DNA of 64,000 nucleotides from DAIRDK01 sp035403225 (GTDB lineage: Bacteria > Bacteroidota > Bacteroidia > Bacteroidales > FEN-979). Shown here in pieces: positions 53,111 to 62,198 of the stretch. The stretch spans positions 38,388-102,387 of the forward strand of contig DAONET010000007.1 of the NCBI GenBank assembly GCA_035403225.1. The letters run 5' to 3'. The stretch's first letter is position 1; every line of letters starts with the position of its first letter. A program made the translations under genes and the position numbers. The notes under the pieces were generated by a model. It was given only the letters and a program-made list of their open reading frames with translations. It was not told where the DNA came from and searched no databases.

Positions 53111-55993
53111 TTACCGCGTCAGGGTCACTGTCCCTTTTTGCTGAAATGATTGTCCTCCCAAATTTTCAAAGGTAGCCACATATATGTACGTGTCTTCGGG
53201 TGCAGGCTGGCCCTTCACCTTCCCATCCCACCCTGCAGAGAGCTCATTGAACTCAGCCAGTAATTGCCCCCAGCGGTTGAAAACTCTTATCACGTACTTT
53301 TCCACTCCGGTCCCTTCCGGATGAAACATATCGTTTACCCCGTCTCCATTCGGTGAAAAAGCATTGGGGATCCATAGTCTGGCCGGACATTCTCCGATGT
53401 TAACAGTATCGGACTTCATGCATCCGTCTTCCAGCACTTCCACCCAATACAACCCCGGCTCAGTCACGAGAAAATCCGGATCTGAAGCGCCGTTCTGCCA
53501 TAGATACGTTCCGCCCTGTACAAATGCATTCAGGTTAATATCCCCGTCGCAGATGGTAGTGTCTGCTCCCAGATCTACATGGATCTCCGGTTTATAGTGC
53601 AGGATGGTCTTGATAAACCGGACACAGGGAACCGGTGTTTCCAACGTATCATAGTAAGTTCCTTCTGAAAGTTGCCAGGCACCTCCGGCATAATAAGGTT
53701 GGTTATAACACAGCGTAGTGTCAATGACGCTTACCGGACCCACAACCTGAATACGAATGGTATCATCGGCCAGAGAATCGAGTACACAAAAGTATCCGGA
53801 TTTCATNNNNNNNNNNNNNNNNNNNNNNNNNNNNNNNNNNNNNNNNNNNNNNNNNNNNNNNNNNNNNNNNNNNNNNNNNNNNNNNNNNNNNNNNNNNNNN
53901 NNNNNNGGCTTGTTTTCTCCGGTTTCGACACCGTTCACCTTCCATTGAAACGAGACAGATGAACCACTCAGCAGCACCGGAGCGGAAAATGTCACCATTT
54001 CACCTTCACAAGCCGGGTTTTCCGAAGGAGTGATGTCAAAAACCAGTGAATCTTCCGGGAACACCCGGACAACAAAAGTAACGGTGTCACCGGGACATGG
54101 ATTAAGGAACGGCACGACGTGATATAACACGGAATCGATGGTATTCCCTTCGTTGAACAGCACCTGACGGATAGGATTTTCATTACCGGCGCTCTGTCCG
54201 GTGATGAACGGAGAAGATGCTGACACAGTATACGAGAAGGAAGAACCGGCCATGGACGATTGCAGCAGGATATTGGTGGTGTCGCCCGAACAAAGCGAAT
54301 ACGTATCGGAAGTATTCGTGATGACCGGCGACGGGCTTATATTGATCAGGATGCCATCCTGTCCCGGGCCAAACAAGCCTGTTCCGCATTGACTATTTCG
54401 TCCCCGCACTTTCAATCGCTTCTGCCCTGGCGGGTAATCGGAGAAATGCAGGGTGAGCGAAGGCCGGGTATCCACTGAATCAAAAACCACTGTCCCGGTC
54501 GCGACATCCGTCATCACCCACTCATACCCTGTCGGTTCGCTTCCCGGGAGGGGATTGGGATAGACGGTATAAGTAGCGTACCCGCTTTTACACAGGGATA
54601 ACGGCCCGGTGATGTCAGCGGGAGTATGTGGGATACATTCCACCCGGTACCGTCCCAGGTCAAGGGAGCTGCTGGCTGCATACCACCAGGTGTTAACGGT
54701 GTTTCCTGATCCGAGTCCGTACCCCACACCTCCATGCCAGGTGTGACAGCCGGTATCGGGTAAGACAGGATAGCAACCACCCAGTTGGGTCATACCGCCA
54801 TCATTAGCCAGCAAGGTATCGTTCCAATAGGTAGCAATCGAAAGACCCGGCGGACGGATCTGATGGACGATAAATCCCTGATAGTGTCGTTCCACATCAT
54901 ACAATGCAATGTTGGTGAGACCGTTGACATAATTGATGGATATGGCAACGCTGTCGCCGCAGGTAACCGGATCCCCCAATGCATTCAACCCATTCCAGAC
55001 CATGGTATTCAGGCCGTTCGACACCGTGCTATTGATGGTCAGGTCTACCGGTTGGATGCCGGGAGACAGATCAGATTCAATATTCAGCTGGATATTTCCC
55101 GGTTTATTCACCACGAAAGTGAAGGAAAAGGTACCATCGCAACTTCGTTGGATAGAAACGGAATCGCCCAGGATCAATCCGACGGTACCGGTTGGGTACT
55201 CGATGGAATCAGGATCATTGATAAATATTTTGTACTGCGGAAAATGGTGATTTCCCTGACGGGAACGGCAGCTGCTATCCCACGGAAAAGGAGGAGGATA
55301 ACAACCGTTCCGGGTGGCCGTCACATCAAAATTCCAACCTTGCATGCGATTATAAGCAACCGAGGTGACAATAGAATCGGTAGATGAATAAATATATTGG
55401 GTTGCCAGAAACTGACCGGAATTATTTGCACAGTTATATGTGTTGAATCCCCAGTCTTTAGACCATAACCGTCCATCAATCGGTGTCAGTGGTGTGACCG
55501 TAGTATCAATAACAGTAATATCAAAGAGATCTATTCCGAATCCGGTTCCCATAAAATCGATGGAATAATCTCCCGCCACGGCAGGAATAAAAGCAGATGG
55601 TTGATATCCGTTCTGATTCAGTGGTTTTGGTCCTGCAACCGCTTGTGAATGATATTGGATATACCCATCGTTATTAAACAACATGGGAATGGTCCGCGTG
55701 CATATCAGTGTTCCGTTAAGACGGATACTGAACATCAGGGGAGAGACACCTGACCTGAAGCCCATCAATACTTTCTCTCCCGGATGGGCGATATGTACAT
55801 ATAACTTCTGGTCGGCATTGCAATTGATGTTGGCGAAGCATGAATAATTACCACTGCCATCCAGTATCCACAAATCTGCTAACCGCGTTGAATCCGGTCT
55901 GATCTGCTTCGTACCTTCCGCCATTCCATTCCAGGGGAGAAGAAACAGGAACAGCAATAGGACAAGCATTCTTTTCACGGTAGAATGATCCAT
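53111..55993 (-). CDS. Secreted surface protein with CHU_C (gliding-motility type) C-terminus, contains an assembly gap
   Basis: About 960 residues if the gap length is right. Signal peptide (KRMLVLLLFLFLLPWNGMAEG), Ig/PKD-like beta-rich repeats, and a C-terminal CHU_C domain (WIPNAFSPNGDGVNDMFHPEG, IRVFNRWGQLLAEF, DTYIYVATFEN). This C-terminus targets proteins to the type IX secretion system. I use the second Met (55993); the first at 55999 and a third near 55969 are alternatives. The 100 N at 53807-53906 mean the middle is unknown, and frame continuity there is only assumed. Ligand unknown. Confidence 0.82.
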   Translation of the reverse strand: MDHSTVKRMLVLLLFLFLLPWNGMAEGTKQIRPDSTRLADLWILDGSGNYSCFANINCNADQKLYVHIAHPGEKVLMGFRSGVSPLMFSIRLNGTLICTRTIPMLFNNDGYIQYHSQAVAGPKPLNQNGYQPSAFIPAVAGDYSIDFMGTGFGIDLFDITVIDTTVTPLTPIDGRLWSKDWGFNTYNCANNSGQFLATQYIYSSTDSIVTSVAYNRMQGWNFDVTATRNGCYPPPFPWDSSCRSRQGNHHFPQYKIFINDPDSIEYPTGTVGLILGDSVSIQRSCDGTFSFTFVVNKPGNIQLNIESDLSPGIQPVDLTINSTVSNGLNTMVWNGLNALGDPVTCGDSVAISINYVNGLTNIALYDVERHYQGFIVHQIRPPGLSIATYWNDTLLANDGGMTQLGGCYPVLPDTGCHTWHGGVGYGLGSGNTVNTWWYAASSSLDLGRYRVECIPHTPADITGPLSLCKSGYATYTVYPNPLPGSEPTGYEWVMTDVATGTVVFDSVDTRPSLTLHFSDYPPGQKRLKVRGRNSQCGTGLFGPGQDGILINISPSPVITNTSDTYSLCSGDTTNILLQSSMAGSSFSYTVSASSPFITGQSAGNENPIRQVLFNEGNTIDSVLYHVVPFLNPCPGDTVTFVVRVFPEDSLVFDITPSENPACEGEMVTFSAPVLLSGSSVSFQWKVNGVETGENKXXXXXXXXXXXXXXXXXXXXXXXXXXXXXXXXXXMKSGYFCVLDSLADDTIRIQVVGPVSVIDTTLCYNQPYYAGGAWQLSEGTYYDTLETPVPCVRFIKTILHYKPEIHVDLGADTTICDGDINLNAFVQGGTYLWQNGASDPDFLVTEPGLYWVEVLEDGCMKSDTVNIGECPARLWIPNAFSPNGDGVNDMFHPEGTGVEKYVIRVFNRWGQLLAEFNELSAGWDGKVKGQPAPEDTYIYVATFENLGGQSFQQKGTVTLTR
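53807..53906. other. Assembly gap of 100 N inside the CHU_C gene
   Basis: Exactly 100 N, the conventional filler for a gap of unknown size. It falls in the repeat-rich part of the gene, which probably caused the break. Confidence 0.97.
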
Positions 55994-56015
55994 CGCCAAT
56001 AAAAATGGACATTTG

Positions 56016-56034
56016 TTGTCAGAATTCCTGACAA
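56016..56034 (-). promoter_or_regulatory. Inverted repeat upstream of the CHU_C gene
   Basis: TTGTCAGAATTCCTGACAA has perfect 7-bp arms (TTGTCAG/CTGACAA). The reverse strand overlaps a TACTTTG sequence, one base short of TAnnTTTG, so it could be an operator at the promoter. Confidence 0.35.
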
Positions 56035-56104
56035 AGTAAAAGTAAGCATATTATCTGAACTAATATTCCGACTAAATAAATGAGTGGCAGGAAGCGCCGG
56101 AAGA

Positions 56105-57316
56105 TCAGGATGCGGAAGAAGTGGTTTCCTTTTTTGTCCTCCGGATAAATCCCAGCATCATCAAGGCGGAAAGTAGTGCGGTACCGGCTCCGAAATAAAA
56201 AGGAATACTGGAATTGACCTTGTCGTAAAGCATACCGGCGATGAGACTGGCAGGCAGCAACGTGATCCCCAGCAAGGCGTTGTATATGCCCATGGCGGTA
56301 CCCTGTTTGTTCGCATCGACGATGTCCGACACAAAAGCTTTCTGAATGCCATCCGTTGCGGCTGAATACACTCCATACAGGGCGAAGAGAGAGACGATGG
56401 CTCCGATGCTGGTAGTGCGGCCGAATCCGAAGTAAACAACAGCATAGATCAGAAAACCGACGATCATGATCTTTTCTTTACCTACCCTGTCGGAGAGAGA
56501 ACCGATGGGGATGGCCAGAAATACCGAAACCAGATTGGTGATGAGATAAACGAGGGGGATAAAAGCCACCTTCACCCCTACTTCATTGGCTTTCACCATC
56601 AATAATGCATCCGTGGAATTACCCAGCGTAAAGACAAAAATGATGACCAGGAAGAGGTAGTACTTACGGGGGAAATCTTTAAAACGAAACTTCCTGAACA
56701 GGCTGTCTTTTGATTTTTTTGCATCCTTGATTCCGAAGATGATCACGAAAATGGCCAGGATCGCCGGGATGCCGGCCAGCAGGAAGATCAGGCGGTAATT
56801 GCCGGGCAGAAACATCAGCAGGAGGAAAGCCGCCAGGGGGCCCAGGATGGCGCCGCTGTTGTCCATGGCTTTCTGCAACCCGAAGCTCCTCCCCGTCTCC
56901 CCGTTCTCGACCGATCCGGCGATCAGGCTGTCGCGGGGAGCCGTCCGAATCCCTTTCCCCACCCGTTCCACAAAACGGAGGAATAATACCTGCAACGGCG
57001 ATATCACGAACGAGTACAGCGGGATCATGATCGCCGAGAGACCGTATCCGATCAGCATAAAGGGTTTGTTCTTTCCGATCTTGTCGCTCCAGAATCCCGA
57101 TAGCGCTTTGATGAGAGAGGCTGTGCTCTCCGCGATGCCTTCGATAAGCGACAAGCTGGTCTTGGATGCCCCGATGGAAAGTAAAAACATCGGCATCACC
57201 GAATAGATCATCTTCACGGAGGTATCCGTCAGGAAACTGGTTACACCCGTTAACAAGATATTCCGGTTAAAGCCAAGTATTCGTTTCTCTTTTACAGATC
57301 CGGGTTTTGTCATCAT
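56105..57316 (-). CDS. MFS transporter
   Basis: 403 residues with about 12 hydrophobic helices. The loop motif SLIEGIAESTASLIKALSGFWSDKIGKNKP and FVERVGKGIRTAPRDSLI place it in the major facilitator superfamily, in a group often annotated as tetracycline-resistance-like or sugar-type permeases. Substrate unknown. Its ATG overlaps the antiporter stop (four bases), so the two are co-translated. Confidence 0.88.
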   Translation of the reverse strand: MMTKPGSVKEKRILGFNRNILLTGVTSFLTDTSVKMIYSVMPMFLLSIGASKTSLSLIEGIAESTASLIKALSGFWSDKIGKNKPFMLIGYGLSAIMIPLYSFVISPLQVLFLRFVERVGKGIRTAPRDSLIAGSVENGETGRSFGLQKAMDNSGAILGPLAAFLLLMFLPGNYRLIFLLAGIPAILAIFVIIFGIKDAKKSKDSLFRKFRFKDFPRKYYLFLVIIFVFTLGNSTDALLMVKANEVGVKVAFIPLVYLITNLVSVFLAIPIGSLSDRVGKEKIMIVGFLIYAVVYFGFGRTTSIGAIVSLFALYGVYSAATDGIQKAFVSDIVDANKQGTAMGIYNALLGITLLPASLIAGMLYDKVNSSIPFYFGAGTALLSALMMLGFIRRTKKETTSSAS

Positions 57317-59556
57317 GTAGTCAATAAATAATTCCCGTTGGAAGTCGATTCTTTGATAATGATCCGTATCCTGCGTTCGTCTCCCACGATCCAGACGGTA
57401 TCGTTGGCGTGAAATACCACATTGGATTCCGGATTCACAATACGTTCGCCATTGCGTTCGATCCCGACCACCAGCCCCTGCGAAAGTTCGCGGATTCCTG
57501 ATTGCCGGATACTTTTCCCGATGAGCGAGGAATGTTCACTGATGGTAAAATGGTGCAGCGACACCTCTTTATGGGCTCTGTTGTCATTGGACGGGGCAGC
57601 CGATTTCTCCATGAACTTCTCAAACCGCTCGAGCTGCTCATCGGTTCCGATCACCGAGATCCGGTCAAACGGGTACAGGTGCTCTTTCCGCGACGGCACA
57701 TGAATAGCCTGATCACCCCGTTCGATCATGACGATATTCACCCCGAAGCTTTCGCGTAAACGCGATTCCATGAGCGTCTGCCCGATATAAGGGAAACTCG
57801 ATTCCAGCTCGAATTTGGTGATATGAGTGTCCCAGGGGGTCAGCATCTCATGCACATGGACATCTCCTGCCTGTCGTTCATTGTAGTTGATCATGAAACG
57901 AGTCTCGATCTTACTGTAAAAATGCTGGATCCTTTTATGAAACAAGGCGATGATGAGACAGGAGAAGATAATGCCGGCAACCGCGATCAACGGAGAAAAC
58001 AGTTGCAGGAAAAAGACACCGATAAAGATGACCGCGAAGATGACCCTCGAAAACTGAAGTAGCAGCAAGGGCCCGCGATGAGATGTTTTTAACCAGATAT
58101 TGGTAAAAGCCTGCCGCTGTGTCCGGCGAAAAGCCAATGCCCATAAAAACGGGGACAAGACGGTCAGGGTGATGATCGCCGTAATGACTTTATGCAGGCC
58201 GAGATTCGACAGGATCGGTTCGATAAACCGGGTACTGAACACGATCAGCGTCATGATGATGACCGAAAAAATCACGACATTCACCACATACGACCTGATC
58301 ACCTTTTTCCAGTCTGTCGTCTCTGTCATATGCTGAGCAGAAGCGCTGTACGATGCCAGCCCGTTTTTCCATTTCTGTGGTAAGACCTTTTCGATAAAGG
58401 TGTAAAACGGCTCCGAGAACCGGATCATGTAAGGCGAAGTAAACGTAGTGATCACGGAAACGGCTACAGCGACGGGGTAGAGGAAATCGCTGGTGACATG
58501 CAGCGAGAGTCCCAGGGTGGCGATGATGAACGAAAATTCACCGATCTGCGAGAGGCTCATCCCCGATTGAACGGCTATCTTCAGCGGTTGACCGGAGATC
58601 AGTACGCCAAGGGTGACAAACAAGGGTTTTCCGAAGAGCAGGACCAGGATGCCGGCGATAATAGGGATCAGATGTTTCCCCAACATCTGCGGGTCGATCA
58701 GCATGCCGACCGAAACAAAAAAGATAGCGCCGAAAAGGCTTTTCACCGACCTGGTGAGTTGTTCAATCTTCTCCGCCTTGGTGGTCTCCGCCAGTATGGA
58801 ACCCATGATGAATGCGCCGAGAGCCGACGAAAAGCCGACGTAGGTGGCAAGCACCACCATCAGGAAACAGAATGCCAGCGAGATGATCAGCAGGGTCTCC
58901 CCGTTGATCAGCAGACGAAATTTTCGGAAGAAAGTCGGGATGAAAAAGATGCCGGATACGAACCACAACACTATGAAAAAAGCCAGTTCCACCACCACCT
59001 TCAGCATTTCCGTTCCTTCGAAGGTGCGGCTTACCGATACCGTGGAAAGCAGCACCATCAGCAGGACGGCGACCAGATCTTCAATGACCAGCACCCCGGT
59101 TACGATACCGGCAAACTTCTGGTTTTTCACCCCCAACTCATCAAAGGCGCGGATGATGATGGTCGTGGAAGCGATGGAGAGAATACCTCCCAGGAAGAGA
59201 CTGTCCATGGAACTCCATCCCAACAACCTGCCTACTCCATAACCCAGTAGCAACGTCAATCCCACCTCGGTGATAGCCGTAAGAGCAGCCACCCCTCCTA
59301 CTTTCAACAGCTTCTTGAAGCTGAACTCCAACCCCAGTCCGAAAAGCAGGAAGATGACCCCTATATCGGCCCATGTCTGGATGCTCTGTACCTCGATGAC
59401 GGTCGGGAACAGATGTATCTTCGGCCCGACCAGCAAACCCGCGATGATATATCCCAACACCACGGGCTGTTTCAGCTTCTTGAACAACAAAGTAACCAGC
59501 GCCGCTGATGTAAGGATCAGCGCCAAGTCAGTAATCAGAGCAGGGAGATGCAGCAT
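57313..59556 (-). CDS. Cation:proton antiporter, KefB/CPA2 type
   Basis: 747 residues. An N-terminal Na+/H+-exchanger domain of about 12 helices (1-395, including GYIIAGLLVGP, FLLFGLGLEFS, SLSQIGEFSFIIA), an additional hydrophobic region (about 415-540), and two C-terminal RCK_C/TrkA_C domains (about 580-650 and 660-735). No Rossmann RCK_N is seen between them. Probably exports K+ or Na+ in exchange for protons. First gene of a two-gene operon with the MFS transporter. Confidence 0.88.
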   Translation of the reverse strand: MLHLPALITDLALILTSAALVTLLFKKLKQPVVLGYIIAGLLVGPKIHLFPTVIEVQSIQTWADIGVIFLLFGLGLEFSFKKLLKVGGVAALTAITEVGLTLLLGYGVGRLLGWSSMDSLFLGGILSIASTTIIIRAFDELGVKNQKFAGIVTGVLVIEDLVAVLLMVLLSTVSVSRTFEGTEMLKVVVELAFFIVLWFVSGIFFIPTFFRKFRLLINGETLLIISLAFCFLMVVLATYVGFSSALGAFIMGSILAETTKAEKIEQLTRSVKSLFGAIFFVSVGMLIDPQMLGKHLIPIIAGILVLLFGKPLFVTLGVLISGQPLKIAVQSGMSLSQIGEFSFIIATLGLSLHVTSDFLYPVAVAVSVITTFTSPYMIRFSEPFYTFIEKVLPQKWKNGLASYSASAQHMTETTDWKKVIRSYVVNVVIFSVIIMTLIVFSTRFIEPILSNLGLHKVITAIITLTVLSPFLWALAFRRTQRQAFTNIWLKTSHRGPLLLLQFSRVIFAVIFIGVFFLQLFSPLIAVAGIIFSCLIIALFHKRIQHFYSKIETRFMINYNERQAGDVHVHEMLTPWDTHITKFELESSFPYIGQTLMESRLRESFGVNIVMIERGDQAIHVPSRKEHLYPFDRISVIGTDEQLERFEKFMEKSAAPSNDNRAHKEVSLHHFTISEHSSLIGKSIRQSGIRELSQGLVVGIERNGERIVNPESNVVFHANDTVWIVGDERRIRIIIKESTSNGNYLLTT

Positions 59557-59644
59557 CGGTCACTCGGTTATCGGGTAAATGAATCACAAAAATACTGTTT
59601 ATTTGTGCACCATCCTCCCTGATCAAGACTCCCGGCTCACCGCT

Positions 59645-61096
59645 TCACAGCAGCGGCGACATCAGTCTGGCGACTCTCTCCGCCAATCGGTAAACGAACG
59701 GCCGGGAATGCCATTGATCGTAAGTGATGAGAGAGGATTCCGCCAGGTCGGCAACGAAAGACCGGCGTAGTTGCTCTGCAAAAGCCGCCGAATAGATGAC
59801 CGCATTCACCTCGAAGTTCAGGTCGAAGCTGCGATGATCCATGTTTGCAGTCCCCACTATCGAGACGCGGCCGTCAATCACCATGGTCTTCGCATGGATA
59901 AAACCGCGGTTATAGGTGTAAAGTTCAACACCGGCTTTCAGCAGCTCTCCGTAGTTAGACCAGGCTGCGGCATTGACCAGGATGGAATCGGAGACGCCGG
60001 GCACGATCAGTTTCACTTTCACGCCACCCATGGTGGCAATCTTCAACGCATCCATGATGCTGCCTCCGGGGATGAGGTACGGGGTGGTAAGAAGGATCTC
60101 ATGCTGGGCCAGGTTGATGGCTTTCAGAAAAGAAAGTTTGATGGTGGAGGCAGGAGAATCGGGCCCGCTGGCAGCAATCTGTACGCTGGTATTGGAACCG
60201 GGAACCGGCTCGGCACAGAAATACTTGTGGACGGGTTGTATCTTGTGCCCGGAACAGAAGTTCCAGTCGCAGAGAAACATATGCTGAAGAAACAGGATCC
60301 CGGGTCCGTCAATGCGAAGGTGCGTGTCGCGCCAGTACTTGTGATCCTTGTCCTGACTGCTGTTGATGTACCTGTCGGCGATGTTGATTCCCCCGACAAA
60401 ACCACACTGCCCGTCGATGATGATCAGCTTCCGGTGATTGCGGTAATTCAGGCGATTGGCGAAGAGCAGCAACCGTACCCGGTTAAAGGGATAGGCTTCC
60501 ACACCTCTGGTCCTTAACTCCTTCGCCAGGGTCTTCCGGATCGACCGGCTCCCAAAGTCATCGTAGATCATCCTGACTTCCACGCCCTCTTTCGCTTTCC
60601 GGATCAGGATGTCCTTGATACGGTTGCCTATCTCATCATCATCGTAGATGTAATACTCCAGGTGAATATATCGTTGCGCCTGCTCCAGCGCACTGATCAC
60701 TTCCGGGAACTTCTCTTCGCCGTTGATCAGCAGCTTCACGGCATTGCCGTCGGTGAGCGGGCTCTGTGTGTCGTTCATCAACAGGCTGACAAGGCTTCTG
60801 GCGTTCCCGATGTCGCTGGCATTCTTTCGGAGGGAGTTCTCCGACATGGTGAATGGATCAATCGACAGCTCTTTCAAACGGCCCTCGTCCTCAATGAGCT
60901 TTTTACTGTAAATCATCCGTTTCCGGTAGTTCACGCCGAAGATGAAGTAAAACAGCATGCCCGCCACCGGGACGAATATGGCCAGCAGCAGGTAAGCCAG
61001 GGTCTTGGAAGAGCTCCGGGTATCGTAGATGATGCGCAGGCAAACCAGCGCCACTATGAGGATATAGACGATTTCCGCTATCGTGATCCAGGGCAT
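59645..61096 (-). CDS. cls: Cardiolipin synthase
   Basis: 483 residues. Two N-terminal membrane helices (about 4-24, 34-55) and two phospholipase D HKD motifs: HRKLIIIDGQCGFVGG and HAKTMVIDGRVSIVGT. It condenses phosphatidylglycerol to cardiolipin in the inner membrane. Usual length. Confidence 0.94.
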   Translation of the reverse strand: MPWITIAEIVYILIVALVCLRIIYDTRSSSKTLAYLLLAIFVPVAGMLFYFIFGVNYRKRMIYSKKLIEDEGRLKELSIDPFTMSENSLRKNASDIGNARSLVSLLMNDTQSPLTDGNAVKLLINGEEKFPEVISALEQAQRYIHLEYYIYDDDEIGNRIKDILIRKAKEGVEVRMIYDDFGSRSIRKTLAKELRTRGVEAYPFNRVRLLLFANRLNYRNHRKLIIIDGQCGFVGGINIADRYINSSQDKDHKYWRDTHLRIDGPGILFLQHMFLCDWNFCSGHKIQPVHKYFCAEPVPGSNTSVQIAASGPDSPASTIKLSFLKAINLAQHEILLTTPYLIPGGSIMDALKIATMGGVKVKLIVPGVSDSILVNAAAWSNYGELLKAGVELYTYNRGFIHAKTMVIDGRVSIVGTANMDHRSFDLNFEVNAVIYSAAFAEQLRRSFVADLAESSLITYDQWHSRPFVYRLAERVARLMSPLL

Positions 61097-61311
61097 ATCG
61101 ATCAGGAATAAAAGGTGTCAGAGAAAAAAGTCAGTTGCGTCGCGAGAGCGCCGGGAGTAAGAAAAAACAACGTTTTCATGACACAGCTTTTCATAGCAGT
61201 AACACATGATCAATGAAAGGATCAAACTTAAGAGATTTTTTATTCCGGCAAAAGGAATTTTTCAGGATTTGTTGAGTTTACCGGACTTTCGGTGATGATT
61301 TTCAAAATTTA

Positions 61312-61343
61312 TTTGGAAAGAATCTTCAATCCCGTTACTTTTG
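61312..61343 (+). promoter_or_regulatory. Bacteroidota promoter of the tRNA gene
   Basis: TTTG at 61312-61315 and TACTTTTG at 61336-61343 with a 20-base spacer; the tRNA begins 10 bases later. Confidence 0.75.
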
Positions 61344-61353
61344 CACAAAATTT

Positions 61354-61427
61354 GGCGGGGTAGCTCAGTTGGTTAGAGCGTCGGATTCATAACCCGGAGG
61401 TCTCGAGTTCAATTCTCGATCCCGCTA
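61354..61427 (+). tRNA. tRNA-Met (anticodon CAT)
   Basis: 74 bases with a full cloverleaf. The acceptor is GGCGGGG with TCCCGCT (two G-U), the D stem GCTC/GAGC, the T arm TCGAG-TTCAATT-CTCGA, and the discriminator A. The anticodon CAT is at 61388-61390. The acceptor's first pair is G-U, not the open pair of initiator tRNA, so elongator Met (or Ile2 after lysidine modification) is more likely. The anticodon stem has one A-C mismatch next to the loop. The 3' CCA is not encoded. Confidence 0.92.
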
Positions 61428-61452
61428 CAGCATCAAGCATTTCCAACAAATG

Positions 61453-61475
61453 AACGGCTTTCCGGCCGTTTTTTT
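61453..61475 (+). terminator. Terminator after the tRNA
   Basis: AACGGC and GCCGTT pair around a 6-base loop, followed by a T-run. Confidence 0.8.
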
Positions 61476-61567
61476 ATTTCCCTGCCTGTTCCCTTCACTT
61501 ACCTCCAGTCCGTTGTCGAACCTTCGTGACGGTGAGTATCCGGGAAGGCAATATGAGGTTGGCTGAT

Positions 61568-61984
61568 TTAATACTCTTTATTCCAGGATGGCAATTCCCC
61601 CTGAACTTCAAAGTACCGTTGTAGCAATGTCCCTTCCACAAATCCGGGCAAATCCTGATTCTTCTTATCAAACGTCACAAACCAATAAATATCAAGGGCA
61701 TCTATGTTTTCTCTCGTACATTTTTCATTGAAGAAATCTTCTCGTTTTATTCCTTCTTGTTTGTTGTTCAATCTGCCGTTTAAGCCTTGCTCCTTAAATT
61801 CCCCGTTTTGTTGAATAGTCCCGGATTTTCCAATATACACCAGGTCAATTTTTCCCCGAGATAGTCTCAGAATGTAGTAAACACCCGGCAAATCAGGCAC
61901 ATCTTTTGAAAGGTCTTTCAGGTTTTTGCCTTTTTGAAAAAAGAAATGACCTTGATTCTTGTATTTGTTTAATTCTGAAAACAT
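61568..61984 (-). CDS. GIY-YIG nuclease-like protein
   Basis: 138 residues. LPGVYYILRL and LVYIGKSG form the GIY-YIG core, with a conserved Arg in GLNGRLNNKQ and a Glu in FVEGTLLQRYF. The family cuts DNA in repair, restriction or homing. It lies beside a transposase-like gene in a stretch of lower GC than the core genes, which suggests acquired DNA. Role unknown. Confidence 0.75.
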   Translation of the reverse strand: MFSELNKYKNQGHFFFQKGKNLKDLSKDVPDLPGVYYILRLSRGKIDLVYIGKSGTIQQNGEFKEQGLNGRLNNKQEGIKREDFFNEKCTRENIDALDIYWFVTFDKKNQDLPGFVEGTLLQRYFEVQGELPSWNKEY

Positions 61985-62198
61985 TACAATTGTATTTAGT
62001 TTATCAATTCGTTTGCTATCATTTCTGTGAGGGGATCCAATCTTTTTGGACAGTTATTTTTCAAATATACGTGTTTTTTTATGAAGGGGTCTGTGTTCCG
62101 GATTATCATATAACAAAGGGGGTCAACATTATCGAAATGGCTGTCAGGTGATGTGGGTCCTCCTGACATATTTTTTTCGATGTGATGAAGGTATCATC

